A stretch of DNA of 59,278 nt, from the NCBI GenBank assembly GCA_946545285.1, contig CAMNNA010000002.1, positions 1 through 59,278 on the forward strand. The letters are read 5' to 3'. The notes under the pieces were generated by a model. The model was given only the letters and a program-made list of their open reading frames with translations. It was not told the DNA's origin and did no database searches. Each line of letters begins with the position of its first letter. Positions within the stretch are counted from its first letter, which is position 1. Shown in pieces: positions 9,538 to 19,471 of this stretch. The translations under genes were made by a program, and so were the position numbers. The DNA comes from an uncultured cyanobacterium (lineage in GTDB: Bacteria; Cyanobacteriota; Vampirovibrionia; Gastranaerophilales; Gastranaerophilaceae).

Positions 9538-10092
9538 ATGGCATCATCGGGTTCATCAATTGTAAATAACATTACTAACGGATTAACAAACACTTACGCA
9601 TATCTTGCATCTCTTTATCCGAAAGATGGCGTAACCCTAAAAAATATTACGTCTGCAAGAAGTGATAATACAAATTATTTAACATTAAATCAATCTTTTG
9701 CATCTTATTTGCAAAACAATTTTTCATCTTTTGATAAAGACGGGGATGGAAAAATAAGTGCTGACGAAATGAATAAATTTGCTACAACAATTTCGCGTTC
9801 AGGTGTGTCCAGAGATGAAATTTCCCAATTAGCGATGACGGGTGCTTGTTCAAAAGAAATGGTGACTAAAATTTTAGAAAATTTTGATGATATAGATACA
9901 AATCATGATGGCAGAGTAACAAGTGCTGAAATATCCGCTTATACTTACTCATCTCAAAAGCAGGCAAAACTTGATGAATCAAACTATAGAAAAGCTACAA
10001 CAGATATGTCAATATTTTATACTGATGACAGTTCGACGGATGTAACTGATTATAGTATTCTCAGTTACAAATACAAAAATTTCAACAAATAG
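9538..10092 (+). CDS. EF-hand calcium-binding protein
   Basis: Two canonical loops DKDGDGKISADE and DTNHDGRVTSAE; no signal peptide evident. Confidence 0.88.
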   Translation: MASSGSSIVNNITNGLTNTYAYLASLYPKDGVTLKNITSARSDNTNYLTLNQSFASYLQNNFSSFDKDGDGKISADEMNKFATTISRSGVSRDEISQLAMTGACSKEMVTKILENFDDIDTNHDGRVTSAEISAYTYSSQKQAKLDESNYRKATTDMSIFYTDDSSTDVTDYSILSYKYKNFNK

Positions 10093-10107
10093 CTTTAATA
10101 TCTTATT

Positions 10108-11523
<1,416 letters not shown>

Positions 11524-11528
11524 TCACA

Positions 11529-12686
11529 ATGAGAATATTTCCGTTACAAATATGTAATATAAATCAGCAAAAGACTCCGAATTTTGGGGCAAATCCCGAA
11601 ACTATATTAAAGGGTTTTAAGTCTTTTTCTAAAGAAGAATATCTGAATTTGTCAAAATCAGAAATTAATTGTTTAAAAGATGCATATAATGAGTTAGCTG
11701 CAAAACAAAATATATTTAGCCTGAAAAAACTTGAACAAATACATGATGTCACGTCTAACAGGCTAAAAGAAGTATTTGATTCCCAGTACGGGAAAAATAA
11801 TTATATAGTTTTAATTTTAGGAAGATCTTTATCAAGTATCGGGAAAATGCTCGGATACAAGATTGGAGAAAAAAACGTCATCAATATACCGTTTTCTTCA
11901 GGTTCAAGATTTTATACCCCATCTGTAAGCCAAGAACAATATAAAAAATTTTTAGATAAGCTAAAAAATGAAGGTGATATAAAAGATTTTATAAATTATT
12001 TAGAAACAAAAAAAATATCAAAATCAGACGTTGAATTATCCGGTAAAGAATATATTTTAACCGATTTTTGCGTATCAGGAAAATCATTAAAAGGGGCGAA
12101 TCAGCTTTTTAAATCAGATTTTATTTTAGGAAACAAAATGCATAATATTCACGCACAAGATGCTCTAAAAATCTTTCCGAAATATTCTGAAATGAATACC
12201 GACCAGCAGTCATTTTTTAATACGTTAAGAACTTTATTATTAGGAAACAGATTAAAGCCCTATTCTTTTGTTAAACAATGTGCCTTACTACAATCAAGTG
12301 CAATGAGAGATGAAAAATATGTTATAAAAGATGCTCCTGAATCCGTAAAACTGTTTTGGTTCAAACTTTTAGACAATTTTATGGAAAATATTAAACCTTC
12401 AAAAGTTAACTTTGAAAATACAACGCCTGAAAAAACTTCAAGTTCAATTTTCATTGAAGATTTAAATGACGCGATTATGGAAGTCAATAAAAAACTTGCT
12501 ATAGCTGACAATTTAGATATTAATGATGTACGGTATCCGCAATTAAAATACGTAAAAAAAAGATTAAATAACATATACACCTTACTAACCGATATTCATC
12601 ACTACGGGCAAAACAGCAAAAATATAAGAAATTTTTATACTCATATTGGGGAGATAGAAAAATTTTTATCAGAAATTGATTTTTAA
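11529..12686 (+). CDS. Unknown protein, possible PRTase-like fold, N-terminal NFG motif
   Basis: Long ORF between convergent/divergent genes; PNFGA near N-terminus; YIVLILGRSLSSIGKML ... EYILTDFCVSGKSLKGA resembling type I phosphoribosyltransferase PRPP loop. Confidence 0.6.
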   Translation: MRIFPLQICNINQQKTPNFGANPETILKGFKSFSKEEYLNLSKSEINCLKDAYNELAAKQNIFSLKKLEQIHDVTSNRLKEVFDSQYGKNNYIVLILGRSLSSIGKMLGYKIGEKNVINIPFSSGSRFYTPSVSQEQYKKFLDKLKNEGDIKDFINYLETKKISKSDVELSGKEYILTDFCVSGKSLKGANQLFKSDFILGNKMHNIHAQDALKIFPKYSEMNTDQQSFFNTLRTLLLGNRLKPYSFVKQCALLQSSAMRDEKYVIKDAPESVKLFWFKLLDNFMENIKPSKVNFENTTPEKTSSSIFIEDLNDAIMEVNKKLAIADNLDINDVRYPQLKYVKKRLNNIYTLLTDIHHYGQNSKNIRNFYTHIGEIEKFLSEIDF

Positions 12687-13781
12687 CCAATCTGAAAAAA
12701 TTTCCAATGCTTTTTTCAGATTTTCAGGATTATTCCCATAGCCAATCCTCAAATATCCGTCTAATTCCATTGCTTTTCCTGGTAATAGTAAAACTCCTGT
12801 ATCATCTAATAATTTTTTGCATAGCGTATATGAATCAATATTCAAATTATACCCCACAAAAGCTGTTGTACCTGCATTTGGGGAAATTAAACGAATCATT
12901 GAATTATTATTTGCCCAATTTAATAAAATATCTTTTCCTTCTAATATTTTAGATTGGTTTCTGTTAATAATTTTGTCTTTATTTTCAATCGCAACAGATG
13001 CAAAAAAATCATCTAAAATCCCTAAACTAATAATACTATATTCTCTTTGTAAATTTATAATATTAATAATATCATCTCTTGCAATAATCCAACCCAATCG
13101 CAAACCTGCTAATGAAAACACTTTGGAAACACTTGAAGTCGAAATACCCTTTTCGTAAATATCCGAAACTGATACCCCAAAATTGTTTTTATTATGATTT
13201 AACCCCCGATATACCTCATCACATAAAATATAAGCATCTGATTTTTTTGCAATATCAACAATAGAGTTCATCATATCGTCAGGAATTAGTGCTCCTGTGG
13301 GATTGTTAGGGTTATTTAAACAAATAAGCTTAGTGTCATTACCGACAATTTTTTCTAATTCCTCTAAATTCGGAAGCCAATTATTTTCTTCGTTTAAATA
13401 AAAAAGTTCGACATCCGCCCCAAAAGCTTTAGGGATTGAATAATGCTGCTGATAAGTCGGAACAACGGATACTACTTTATCTCCTGCATTAACTAAAGCG
13501 GAAATAACCAAATAATTTGCGCCAATCGCGCCATGTGTGACCGTTATATTTTCTTTTGATTGATTTTTATAAAGTGAAATTATTGCATTTTTTAATCTAT
13601 CTGAGCCGTGAATATTCCCATAATTCAGTTTAACATCTTCAATTTCTGAAAAATCAAATTTTGTAATTTCTTGTAATTCATTCAAAGATAAAGATTCAAC
13701 GCAAGTATCAGCCAAATCAAATTTAGCGCCCTTTTCGTACTTATTAAACCAGTCTTCAACCTTAAATTTTTCTATAAGCAT
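12669..13781 (-). CDS. PLP-dependent class I/II aminotransferase
   Basis: LICLNNPNNPTGALIP, YILCDEVYRGL, STSSVSKVFSLAGLRLGWI, NAGTTAFVGY. Confidence 0.9.
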   Translation of the reverse strand: MLIEKFKVEDWFNKYEKGAKFDLADTCVESLSLNELQEITKFDFSEIEDVKLNYGNIHGSDRLKNAIISLYKNQSKENITVTHGAIGANYLVISALVNAGDKVVSVVPTYQQHYSIPKAFGADVELFYLNEENNWLPNLEELEKIVGNDTKLICLNNPNNPTGALIPDDMMNSIVDIAKKSDAYILCDEVYRGLNHNKNNFGVSVSDIYEKGISTSSVSKVFSLAGLRLGWIIARDDIINIINLQREYSIISLGILDDFFASVAIENKDKIINRNQSKILEGKDILLNWANNNSMIRLISPNAGTTAFVGYNLNIDSYTLCKKLLDDTGVLLLPGKAMELDGYLRIGYGNNPENLKKALEIFSDWLKINF

Positions 13782-14521
13782 TTCTTAATTAAAGCAAAAG
13801 AAAAGTAATTTTTCACGGAATTTTTAAGATTTTTAAATGAATATTTTATTTTATCGCAAATTTTTAACTGTTCAAACGAATCATTAATAACTTCATTTAC
13901 TATACCAAGTTCTGAAAGCATTTTATAATCGTAATTTTGACAAGAAATTAAATACTTAACAGTTTGAATATTGTATTTGCATTTATGTTTTTTATGCATT
14001 TTAGATAGGTAATTGTGAATGTCATAAATGCTATAATCCAAATTTTTATTTTTCAATATACCGTCAATGATTTCTGAGGTCGTTTTCCCTCCGTCTTTTT
14101 CAAAATAAAGTATAGAATTCTTTAATAAAAAATCCAGATCGGGTTTATTAGAAATCCCCAAACATTTCAGGACATTTTTAGGAACATCCGACAAATTTTT
14201 ATCGTAAACGTTCCAAATTTTTTGTGCATTTTTGTCAAAAAATTCTCTGGCTTTTGAAAATTCGGAAGAATCACAATACTTTTTCTTTAACTCCTTAATC
14301 TTGGACTCAGAATCATCCTTGATTGCGGTTTCAATGTCTTTCACGATTTCATAGACTTTTTTATCGGACAAATTTTCGTCAAAGAGCAATTTCCCTGAAT
14401 CATTATTATAAAACGGGTTCAAATGACTTTCTAAATTGTACGTAGCGCTTAACTCTGTATCTAAATCAAGTGATGCGCAAAGATTTTCATATGCTTCCTT
14501 ACTACAAACCAAATTTTTCAT
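13772..14521 (-). CDS. Hypothetical protein, translationally overlapping the aminotransferase
   Basis: 249-aa ORF overlapping the next start by 10 bp, same strand; no recognised domain. Confidence 0.7.
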   Translation of the reverse strand: MKNLVCSKEAYENLCASLDLDTELSATYNLESHLNPFYNNDSGKLLFDENLSDKKVYEIVKDIETAIKDDSESKIKELKKKYCDSSEFSKAREFFDKNAQKIWNVYDKNLSDVPKNVLKCLGISNKPDLDFLLKNSILYFEKDGGKTTSEIIDGILKNKNLDYSIYDIHNYLSKMHKKHKCKYNIQTVKYLISCQNYDYKMLSELGIVNEVINDSFEQLKICDKIKYSFKNLKNSVKNYFSFALIKKCL

Positions 14522-14623
14522 AACTAACCTTACCTACAAATAAATAAAGTATTTTTACTTTCAAAAATTGACAAAAAATGGCAAATTGTAAAGAAAAATT
14601 TAGAATGTTTTTTATAAACTTTT

Positions 14624-15982
14624 TTAGCAGGATTTTGCAATACGTTTGCATAAAGCTTGAGTTGCGTTTAACAGCGGATCAATTGTTGGGGAATACGGCG
14701 GAGAATATGTTAAGTCGTTATTGCCAAATTCTTCTACTGTTAAATGAGCTAAAAGTGCGCTCGTAAGTGAATATATTCTTTTGTCCGCCCCAATTGAACC
14801 TATTGCTTGACCTCCCAGGAGTAATCCTGTAATTTTGTCCGCGATTACCTTTAGTGTTATATCAGATGCATCAGGCATAAATGCGACTTTATCCGGCTTT
14901 TCAATAGTAACCGACACAGGCGTAAAGCCGATTTGTTCAGCTTCACGCTCTGTTAAACCTGTCATAGACATTGTAGTATTCAAACATCTTGTCACAGTTG
15001 AACCTAAAACACCTTCAAATTCAGAGTAAATACCTGCTGCGTTTAGGGCTGCGCATCTTCCTTCTTTATTTGCGGTTGATCCTAATGGAATCCATACTTT
15101 TTTACCTGAAACTATATGCGTTTTTTCTGCGCAATCTCCGCAGGCGTATATGTGTTCATGCGATGTTCTCATTAATTTATCAACTTCTATTGCACCTGTT
15201 TCTCCGATTTTTAAACCTGCATCCTGCGCTAATTCTATATTTGGTTTTACTCCTGCACAAATTATTGCAAGGTCAGTGTCAAATCGTTGTCCTTTTTCTG
15301 TTATGACGGATTTTAAAACTCCGTTTTCTCCAAAAAATTCCGAAACTCTATCACCTGTTACTATTTTAAAATTTTTGTAATCAGATGATTCTATGCGTTC
15401 TCTTATTAAATCACTCATATCATCATCAAAATTTGACATTATATGGCTTTTTTGTTCGATGACAACTGTTTCAAGACCGTTTTTTACGAATGCTTCCATA
15501 AGTTCTAGCCCGATATAACCGCTTCCGATTATTACAGCTTTTTTGGATTTTCGCATTTGAGTTCTTATATTTATGCCGTCTTCAATGTTTCTGAGTGTGA
15601 ATATATTTATAAAATCGTCAATTCCTTTAATGTTAGGTTTGATTGGGGATGCTCCGGTCGCGATTATAAGTCTGTCATATGATTCTGTTCTTCTGCCGTT
15701 CGGGCCGCTTACTACTATTACGTTTTTTTCAGGGTATATTTTTTCTGCATTTGTTTCTAAATTTACATCTATTCCGCCTTGTCTAAATTCTTCAGGCGAC
15801 CTAACAAGAAGTGTTCTGTAATCTTCAAAATTTCCTTGAATATAATACGGTAATCCGCACGATGAATACGAAACATGCGTGTCTTTTGTGAAAATTTCGA
15901 CGCTTGAATCCGGTAAAAGTCTTTTAATTTTTGCTGCAGCTTTTGCGCCGGCGGCAACTGCTCCAATTATAACGATTTTCAT
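14624..15982 (-). CDS. FAD-dependent CoA-disulfide reductase / NADH oxidase-like pyridine nucleotide-disulfide oxidoreductase
   Basis: IVIIGAVAAGAKAAAKIKRL, SYSSCGLPYYIQG active Cys, AVIIGSGYIGLELMEAF, YACGDCAE. Confidence 0.9.
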   Translation of the reverse strand: MKIVIIGAVAAGAKAAAKIKRLLPDSSVEIFTKDTHVSYSSCGLPYYIQGNFEDYRTLLVRSPEEFRQGGIDVNLETNAEKIYPEKNVIVVSGPNGRRTESYDRLIIATGASPIKPNIKGIDDFINIFTLRNIEDGINIRTQMRKSKKAVIIGSGYIGLELMEAFVKNGLETVVIEQKSHIMSNFDDDMSDLIRERIESSDYKNFKIVTGDRVSEFFGENGVLKSVITEKGQRFDTDLAIICAGVKPNIELAQDAGLKIGETGAIEVDKLMRTSHEHIYACGDCAEKTHIVSGKKVWIPLGSTANKEGRCAALNAAGIYSEFEGVLGSTVTRCLNTTMSMTGLTEREAEQIGFTPVSVTIEKPDKVAFMPDASDITLKVIADKITGLLLGGQAIGSIGADKRIYSLTSALLAHLTVEEFGNNDLTYSPPYSPTIDPLLNATQALCKRIAKSC

Positions 15983-16031
15983 AACAGTTATAATTTAGCA
16001 TCCGTAAAAAATATTTTAATCGCACAACAGA

Positions 16032-16172
16032 CTAGTTAGGAGTATAAGTGTTTAAAATTACTTCCTTCATAAATTCCATATATGATTCGGTTTCATCTGT
16101 TGGTTTGTCAACACTGTCAACGAGTTTATTCATTTCTACAATAATACGCTTTTTTAATAATTCATCATACAT
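16032..16172 (-). CDS. Small hypothetical ORF (46 aa), not in supplied track
   Basis: Reads MYDELLKKRIIVEMNKLVDSVDKPTDETESYMEFMKEVILNTYTPN*; fills an otherwise empty intergenic gap; weak RBS. Confidence 0.4.
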   Translation of the reverse strand: MYDELLKKRIIVEMNKLVDSVDKPTDETESYMEFMKEVILNTYTPN

Positions 16173-16260
16173 AATACACACATCTTTCTTGTTAAAATAT
16201 ATGTGTTACTAATCGGCAGTATTAATTAAAAACTTTAATATTATTATGAAATGTAACAAT

Positions 16261-16288
16261 TAAATTTTGGGGTAAACGCCAAAATTTA
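16261..16288 (-). terminator. Putative terminator hairpin after adk
   Basis: TAAATTTTGG / CCAAAATTTA 10-bp inverted repeat just past the adk stop; no strong T-tract on minus strand. Confidence 0.45.
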
Positions 16289-16291
16289 TTT

Positions 16292-16951
16292 TTAAATTAC
16301 ATTCATTAATTTTTTCCAAACGTCGTCTATTGAGCCTTGAGCATCAATTGAAGTTAAAAGATTACGTGATTTATAATAATCAATTAGCGGTGCTGTTTGA
16401 TTAAAATATGTGTCAAATCTTGCTTTTGCGGTTTGTTCATTATCATCTTTTCTTTGAGTTAATTCTTCACCGCAAATGTCACATGTATTTTCAACTTTCG
16501 GTGCTTTGAATTTTAAATTATATATTTCTCCGCATTTTGGGCAAGAACGTCTGTTTACGATTCTTTCTATTAAGATACTTTCATCTATTTCAAAATAGAT
16601 TGCTTTAAACTCTGCTTTTGTATCTTTGTCAATTTCAGAATTAATTTTCAAAAGTAAATCCGCCTGCTCAACACTTCTTGGGTATCCGTCTAATATATAA
16701 CCTTGACTGCAATCAGACTGGCTTAATCTGTTTTTTATGATATCTCCGACAAGCCATACAGGTACTAAATTTCCCTTATCTATAAATGATTTTGCCGTAA
16801 GTCCGTTTTCAGAACCTGAGGCAATTTCTGCTCGTAATAATGCACCTGTATCAATGTGCGGTAAATTTAAATAATTTGCCAAATGAGCAGTTTGAGTTCC
16901 TTTTCCGCACGCCGGAGGTCCTAAAAATATAAATTCTTTTTTAATAGTCAT
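16292..16951 (-). CDS. adk: Adenylate kinase (zinc-type LID)
   Basis: FIFLGPPACGKGTQTAHLANYL, LDGYPRSVEQADLL, CPKCGEIYNLKFKAPKVENTCDICGEELTQRKDD; start taken at MTIKKEF rather than upstream MLNRG. Confidence 0.95.
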   Translation of the reverse strand: MTIKKEFIFLGPPACGKGTQTAHLANYLNLPHIDTGALLRAEIASGSENGLTAKSFIDKGNLVPVWLVGDIIKNRLSQSDCSQGYILDGYPRSVEQADLLLKINSEIDKDTKAEFKAIYFEIDESILIERIVNRRSCPKCGEIYNLKFKAPKVENTCDICGEELTQRKDDNEQTAKARFDTYFNQTAPLIDYYKSRNLLTSIDAQGSIDDVWKKLMNVI

Positions 16952-16964
16952 TTTATTCTCTTTC

Positions 16965-18434
16965 TTATTTTGAAATAATTTCTTCTGATTTTTTCCCCTG
17001 TTCAACATACTTGGTTAACTGTTTAAGTGCAGGTCTGTAAGAATTAATAGTGTTTCCTCCGCCCAAACATCCTCCAGGACATGACATAACTTCTATTAAA
17101 TTACCCAATTCACATTTACCGTTTTTGGCAAATTTTTTCAAGTCTCTTATGGATGATTTATCAAGTCCGTTTATTACATAAGGTTTTGCTTGTTTCTGTT
17201 CAGGCAACAAGGCATTTACAGCTGCCGCAACTCCGCCGGTAACGGCATAATTTCTTGCTTCAGATGATGATTCTTTGGTAAATTCAGATTCTTCGCATTC
17301 ACTTACCTGAACACCTAAAGCTACAAACCATGCACCGAGTTCTTCGAAATTCAATACATAATCTATATTTGGATTTTGCATTGCTTCTCGTCTTTTTGCT
17401 ACACAAGGGCTGAAAAATACTGATATGCACCCAGGATTTTCTTTTTTTACAAATTCTGCGGTGTAATACGCCGGAGTTTTAGTTGTTGATCTAAACGGTT
17501 TAATTTCCGGGATATGTTTTTCAACAAGTTCATTATAAGCAGCACAGCAAGATGTTGTCATAAATTCTTGTCCCTGCTCCATTCTTTCTTCAAATTCTGC
17601 AGATTCATTTTTTGAAGTAATATCTGCCCCGACAGCAACTTCAACTACGTCGCTGAATCCTATTTCCATAATTGCTTGTTTTAATTGAGCAGGGGTACAA
17701 GGCAATTGGCCCATAATTGCCGGAGCAAGCAGCGCTATAACCTTTTTCCCTGCTTTTATATTTTTTATAATATCAATAAGCTGACTTTTTTTATGGACGG
17801 CTCCAAAAGGACAAGCATTTACGCATTTGCCGCAAGAAATACATTTTTCATGATCAATTTTAGTTAATCCGTCTTCGTCTTTTGCAATTGCACCGACAGG
17901 GCAGGCATTTTCACAAGGAACAATTATTTTTGTAATCGCCTGAAACGGACATACTTGAGCACAAAGCCCGCAGCTTTTGCATTTCGATTGATCAATTCTT
18001 GATTTTCCGTTTTCAACTTTTATTGCTCCAAATCTGCAAGCTGACTCGCAAGGTCTTGCAACGCATCCTTGGCATAAGTCTGTTACGTGAATCCTTGCCG
18101 GAACACATTCATTACAAGCTGTTTGTAATAATGTCAACGGATGCGGTTCCGGAGCAGTTCTTTCGGTTGCTTTTTCTGCTAAATCGGATAATAGCTGAGA
18201 ATCATCTACTTCTTCAATATCAAAACCCAATCCTGCAATTACACGATCTCTTAAAATAGCTCTTTCTTTATGTATGCAGCATCTGTAAGGAACTTCACTG
18301 CCTTTTGGCCGCATATCGTAAGGAATTTTTCTTACATCTTCCTTAAAATTATCACCGTAATATGCGCGAATTATTCTTGCTAATATTTCTCTTTTAATAT
18401 GTGACGTCTGTTTATTTGGGGTATTTATAGCCAT
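16965..18434 (-). CDS. Monomeric [FeFe] hydrogenase (group B-like) with multiple [4Fe-4S] sites
   Basis: RCCIHKERAILRDRVIAGLG; several CxxCxxCxxxC; H-cluster motifs TTSCCAAY, SPCVAKRRE, VMSCPGGCLGGGNT. Confidence 0.92.
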   Translation of the reverse strand: MAINTPNKQTSHIKREILARIIRAYYGDNFKEDVRKIPYDMRPKGSEVPYRCCIHKERAILRDRVIAGLGFDIEEVDDSQLLSDLAEKATERTAPEPHPLTLLQTACNECVPARIHVTDLCQGCVARPCESACRFGAIKVENGKSRIDQSKCKSCGLCAQVCPFQAITKIIVPCENACPVGAIAKDEDGLTKIDHEKCISCGKCVNACPFGAVHKKSQLIDIIKNIKAGKKVIALLAPAIMGQLPCTPAQLKQAIMEIGFSDVVEVAVGADITSKNESAEFEERMEQGQEFMTTSCCAAYNELVEKHIPEIKPFRSTTKTPAYYTAEFVKKENPGCISVFFSPCVAKRREAMQNPNIDYVLNFEELGAWFVALGVQVSECEESEFTKESSSEARNYAVTGGVAAAVNALLPEQKQAKPYVINGLDKSSIRDLKKFAKNGKCELGNLIEVMSCPGGCLGGGNTINSYRPALKQLTKYVEQGKKSEEIISK

Positions 18435-18526
18435 AAAATTCCAACTCCTTTTAACGTAAATATATACCTATATTATTATTGCATAAAAAAAATTTTTTTA
18501 CACAAAATATGTAAATAAATATGCAT

Positions 18527-18554
18527 AAAAAAAAGACCTTGATTATCAAGGCCT
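18527..18554 (-). terminator. Rho-independent terminator
   Basis: Minus strand AGGCCTTGATAATCAAGGTCTTTTTTTT; stem CCTTGA/TCAAGG with T-tract, downstream of 18659..19339. Confidence 0.75.
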
Positions 18555-18658
18555 ATCCGTTTAAATAAGAAGAGAGAGCTTTATATATTTATATAAAGTA
18601 TTCTGAATCTATTAAATTGCTAAAACGGATTCATAATATTTACATTTCGTAATATTTT

Positions 18659-19339
18659 TTATAGGAGTGCTGCAAACATCGGTGTTGCTTGCGCAAGATT
18701 CGTCATTTGATTAGAAAAAAGTTTATTTTGCGTCTGAGTATTTAATAAATTTGCATTATAAACTTTATCATTATAACTGTTGCCTGAGGCAGAGTTTGAT
18801 GCTGCAGCATTCATGTAATTTAGCATATTATTGTTCAACACTGAATTAAAATTACTTAAAAACGAAAGAGTGTTCATTCTGTTATTTAATTCTTGTGTGT
18901 ACAAGTCGCTCTGAGACAAGGCAAGCTGATTACTTAAATCAGCAATGGCACTTGCTTTTTTGTTAGTAATACTGTTTAAATTATCAAGAAATACAGAATT
19001 ATCAATGTTTCCGAATCTTCTTGCAACATCATTTCGAAGGTTTGTTTCCATCGGAGTGTAAATATCTTCGATATTCTTAATCCCACGATTTTTAAGAGCA
19101 TTAAGTTGATTTGCCCATTGAGTTCTTTGGTTGTCTGAAATATCAAACAAGTTGCTCAATGACGATTCCATTCCCTTTTGAACGGAATCATAGATGTTTT
19201 TTTCCGTATCGGACATGTTATAACTTGTACCGACAACATTGTTTTTTGAATCCCTTTGTGCGGTCGCAACAGTTTTTCCGTTTACGGAAACACTTCCGCC
19301 TGAATATTCAGGGTAACTAACTTTAGAATTTTTTCCCAT
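18659..19339 (-). CDS. Hypothetical protein, Asn/Ser-rich, helical, phage-structural-like composition
   Basis: 226-aa ORF starting MGKNSKVSYPEYSGGSVSVNGKTVATAQRD; followed by clear terminator. Confidence 0.65.
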   Translation of the reverse strand: MGKNSKVSYPEYSGGSVSVNGKTVATAQRDSKNNVVGTSYNMSDTEKNIYDSVQKGMESSLSNLFDISDNQRTQWANQLNALKNRGIKNIEDIYTPMETNLRNDVARRFGNIDNSVFLDNLNSITNKKASAIADLSNQLALSQSDLYTQELNNRMNTLSFLSNFNSVLNNNMLNYMNAAASNSASGNSYNDKVYNANLLNTQTQNKLFSNQMTNLAQATPMFAALL

Positions 19340-19471
19340 TTTTAAATTGTCCTTTCTATCGCAAAGGACAATATCTCATGAACCACAGTCATTATATCAC
19401 TTTTATCTTTAGTTGTAAAGTCTTTTTTAAATTTTGTTTGAAAAATTATAATCAGGGTACATAATTTTATT

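Noticed and set aside
12260-12580. 106-aa minus ORF
   Set aside because: Antisense within the 11529 ORF, hydrophobic artefact of AT-rich complement.
14989-15380. Overlapping plus ORFs (105 and 76 aa)
   Set aside because: Antisense to the FAD-dependent oxidoreductase; Leu/Ser-rich complement artefacts.
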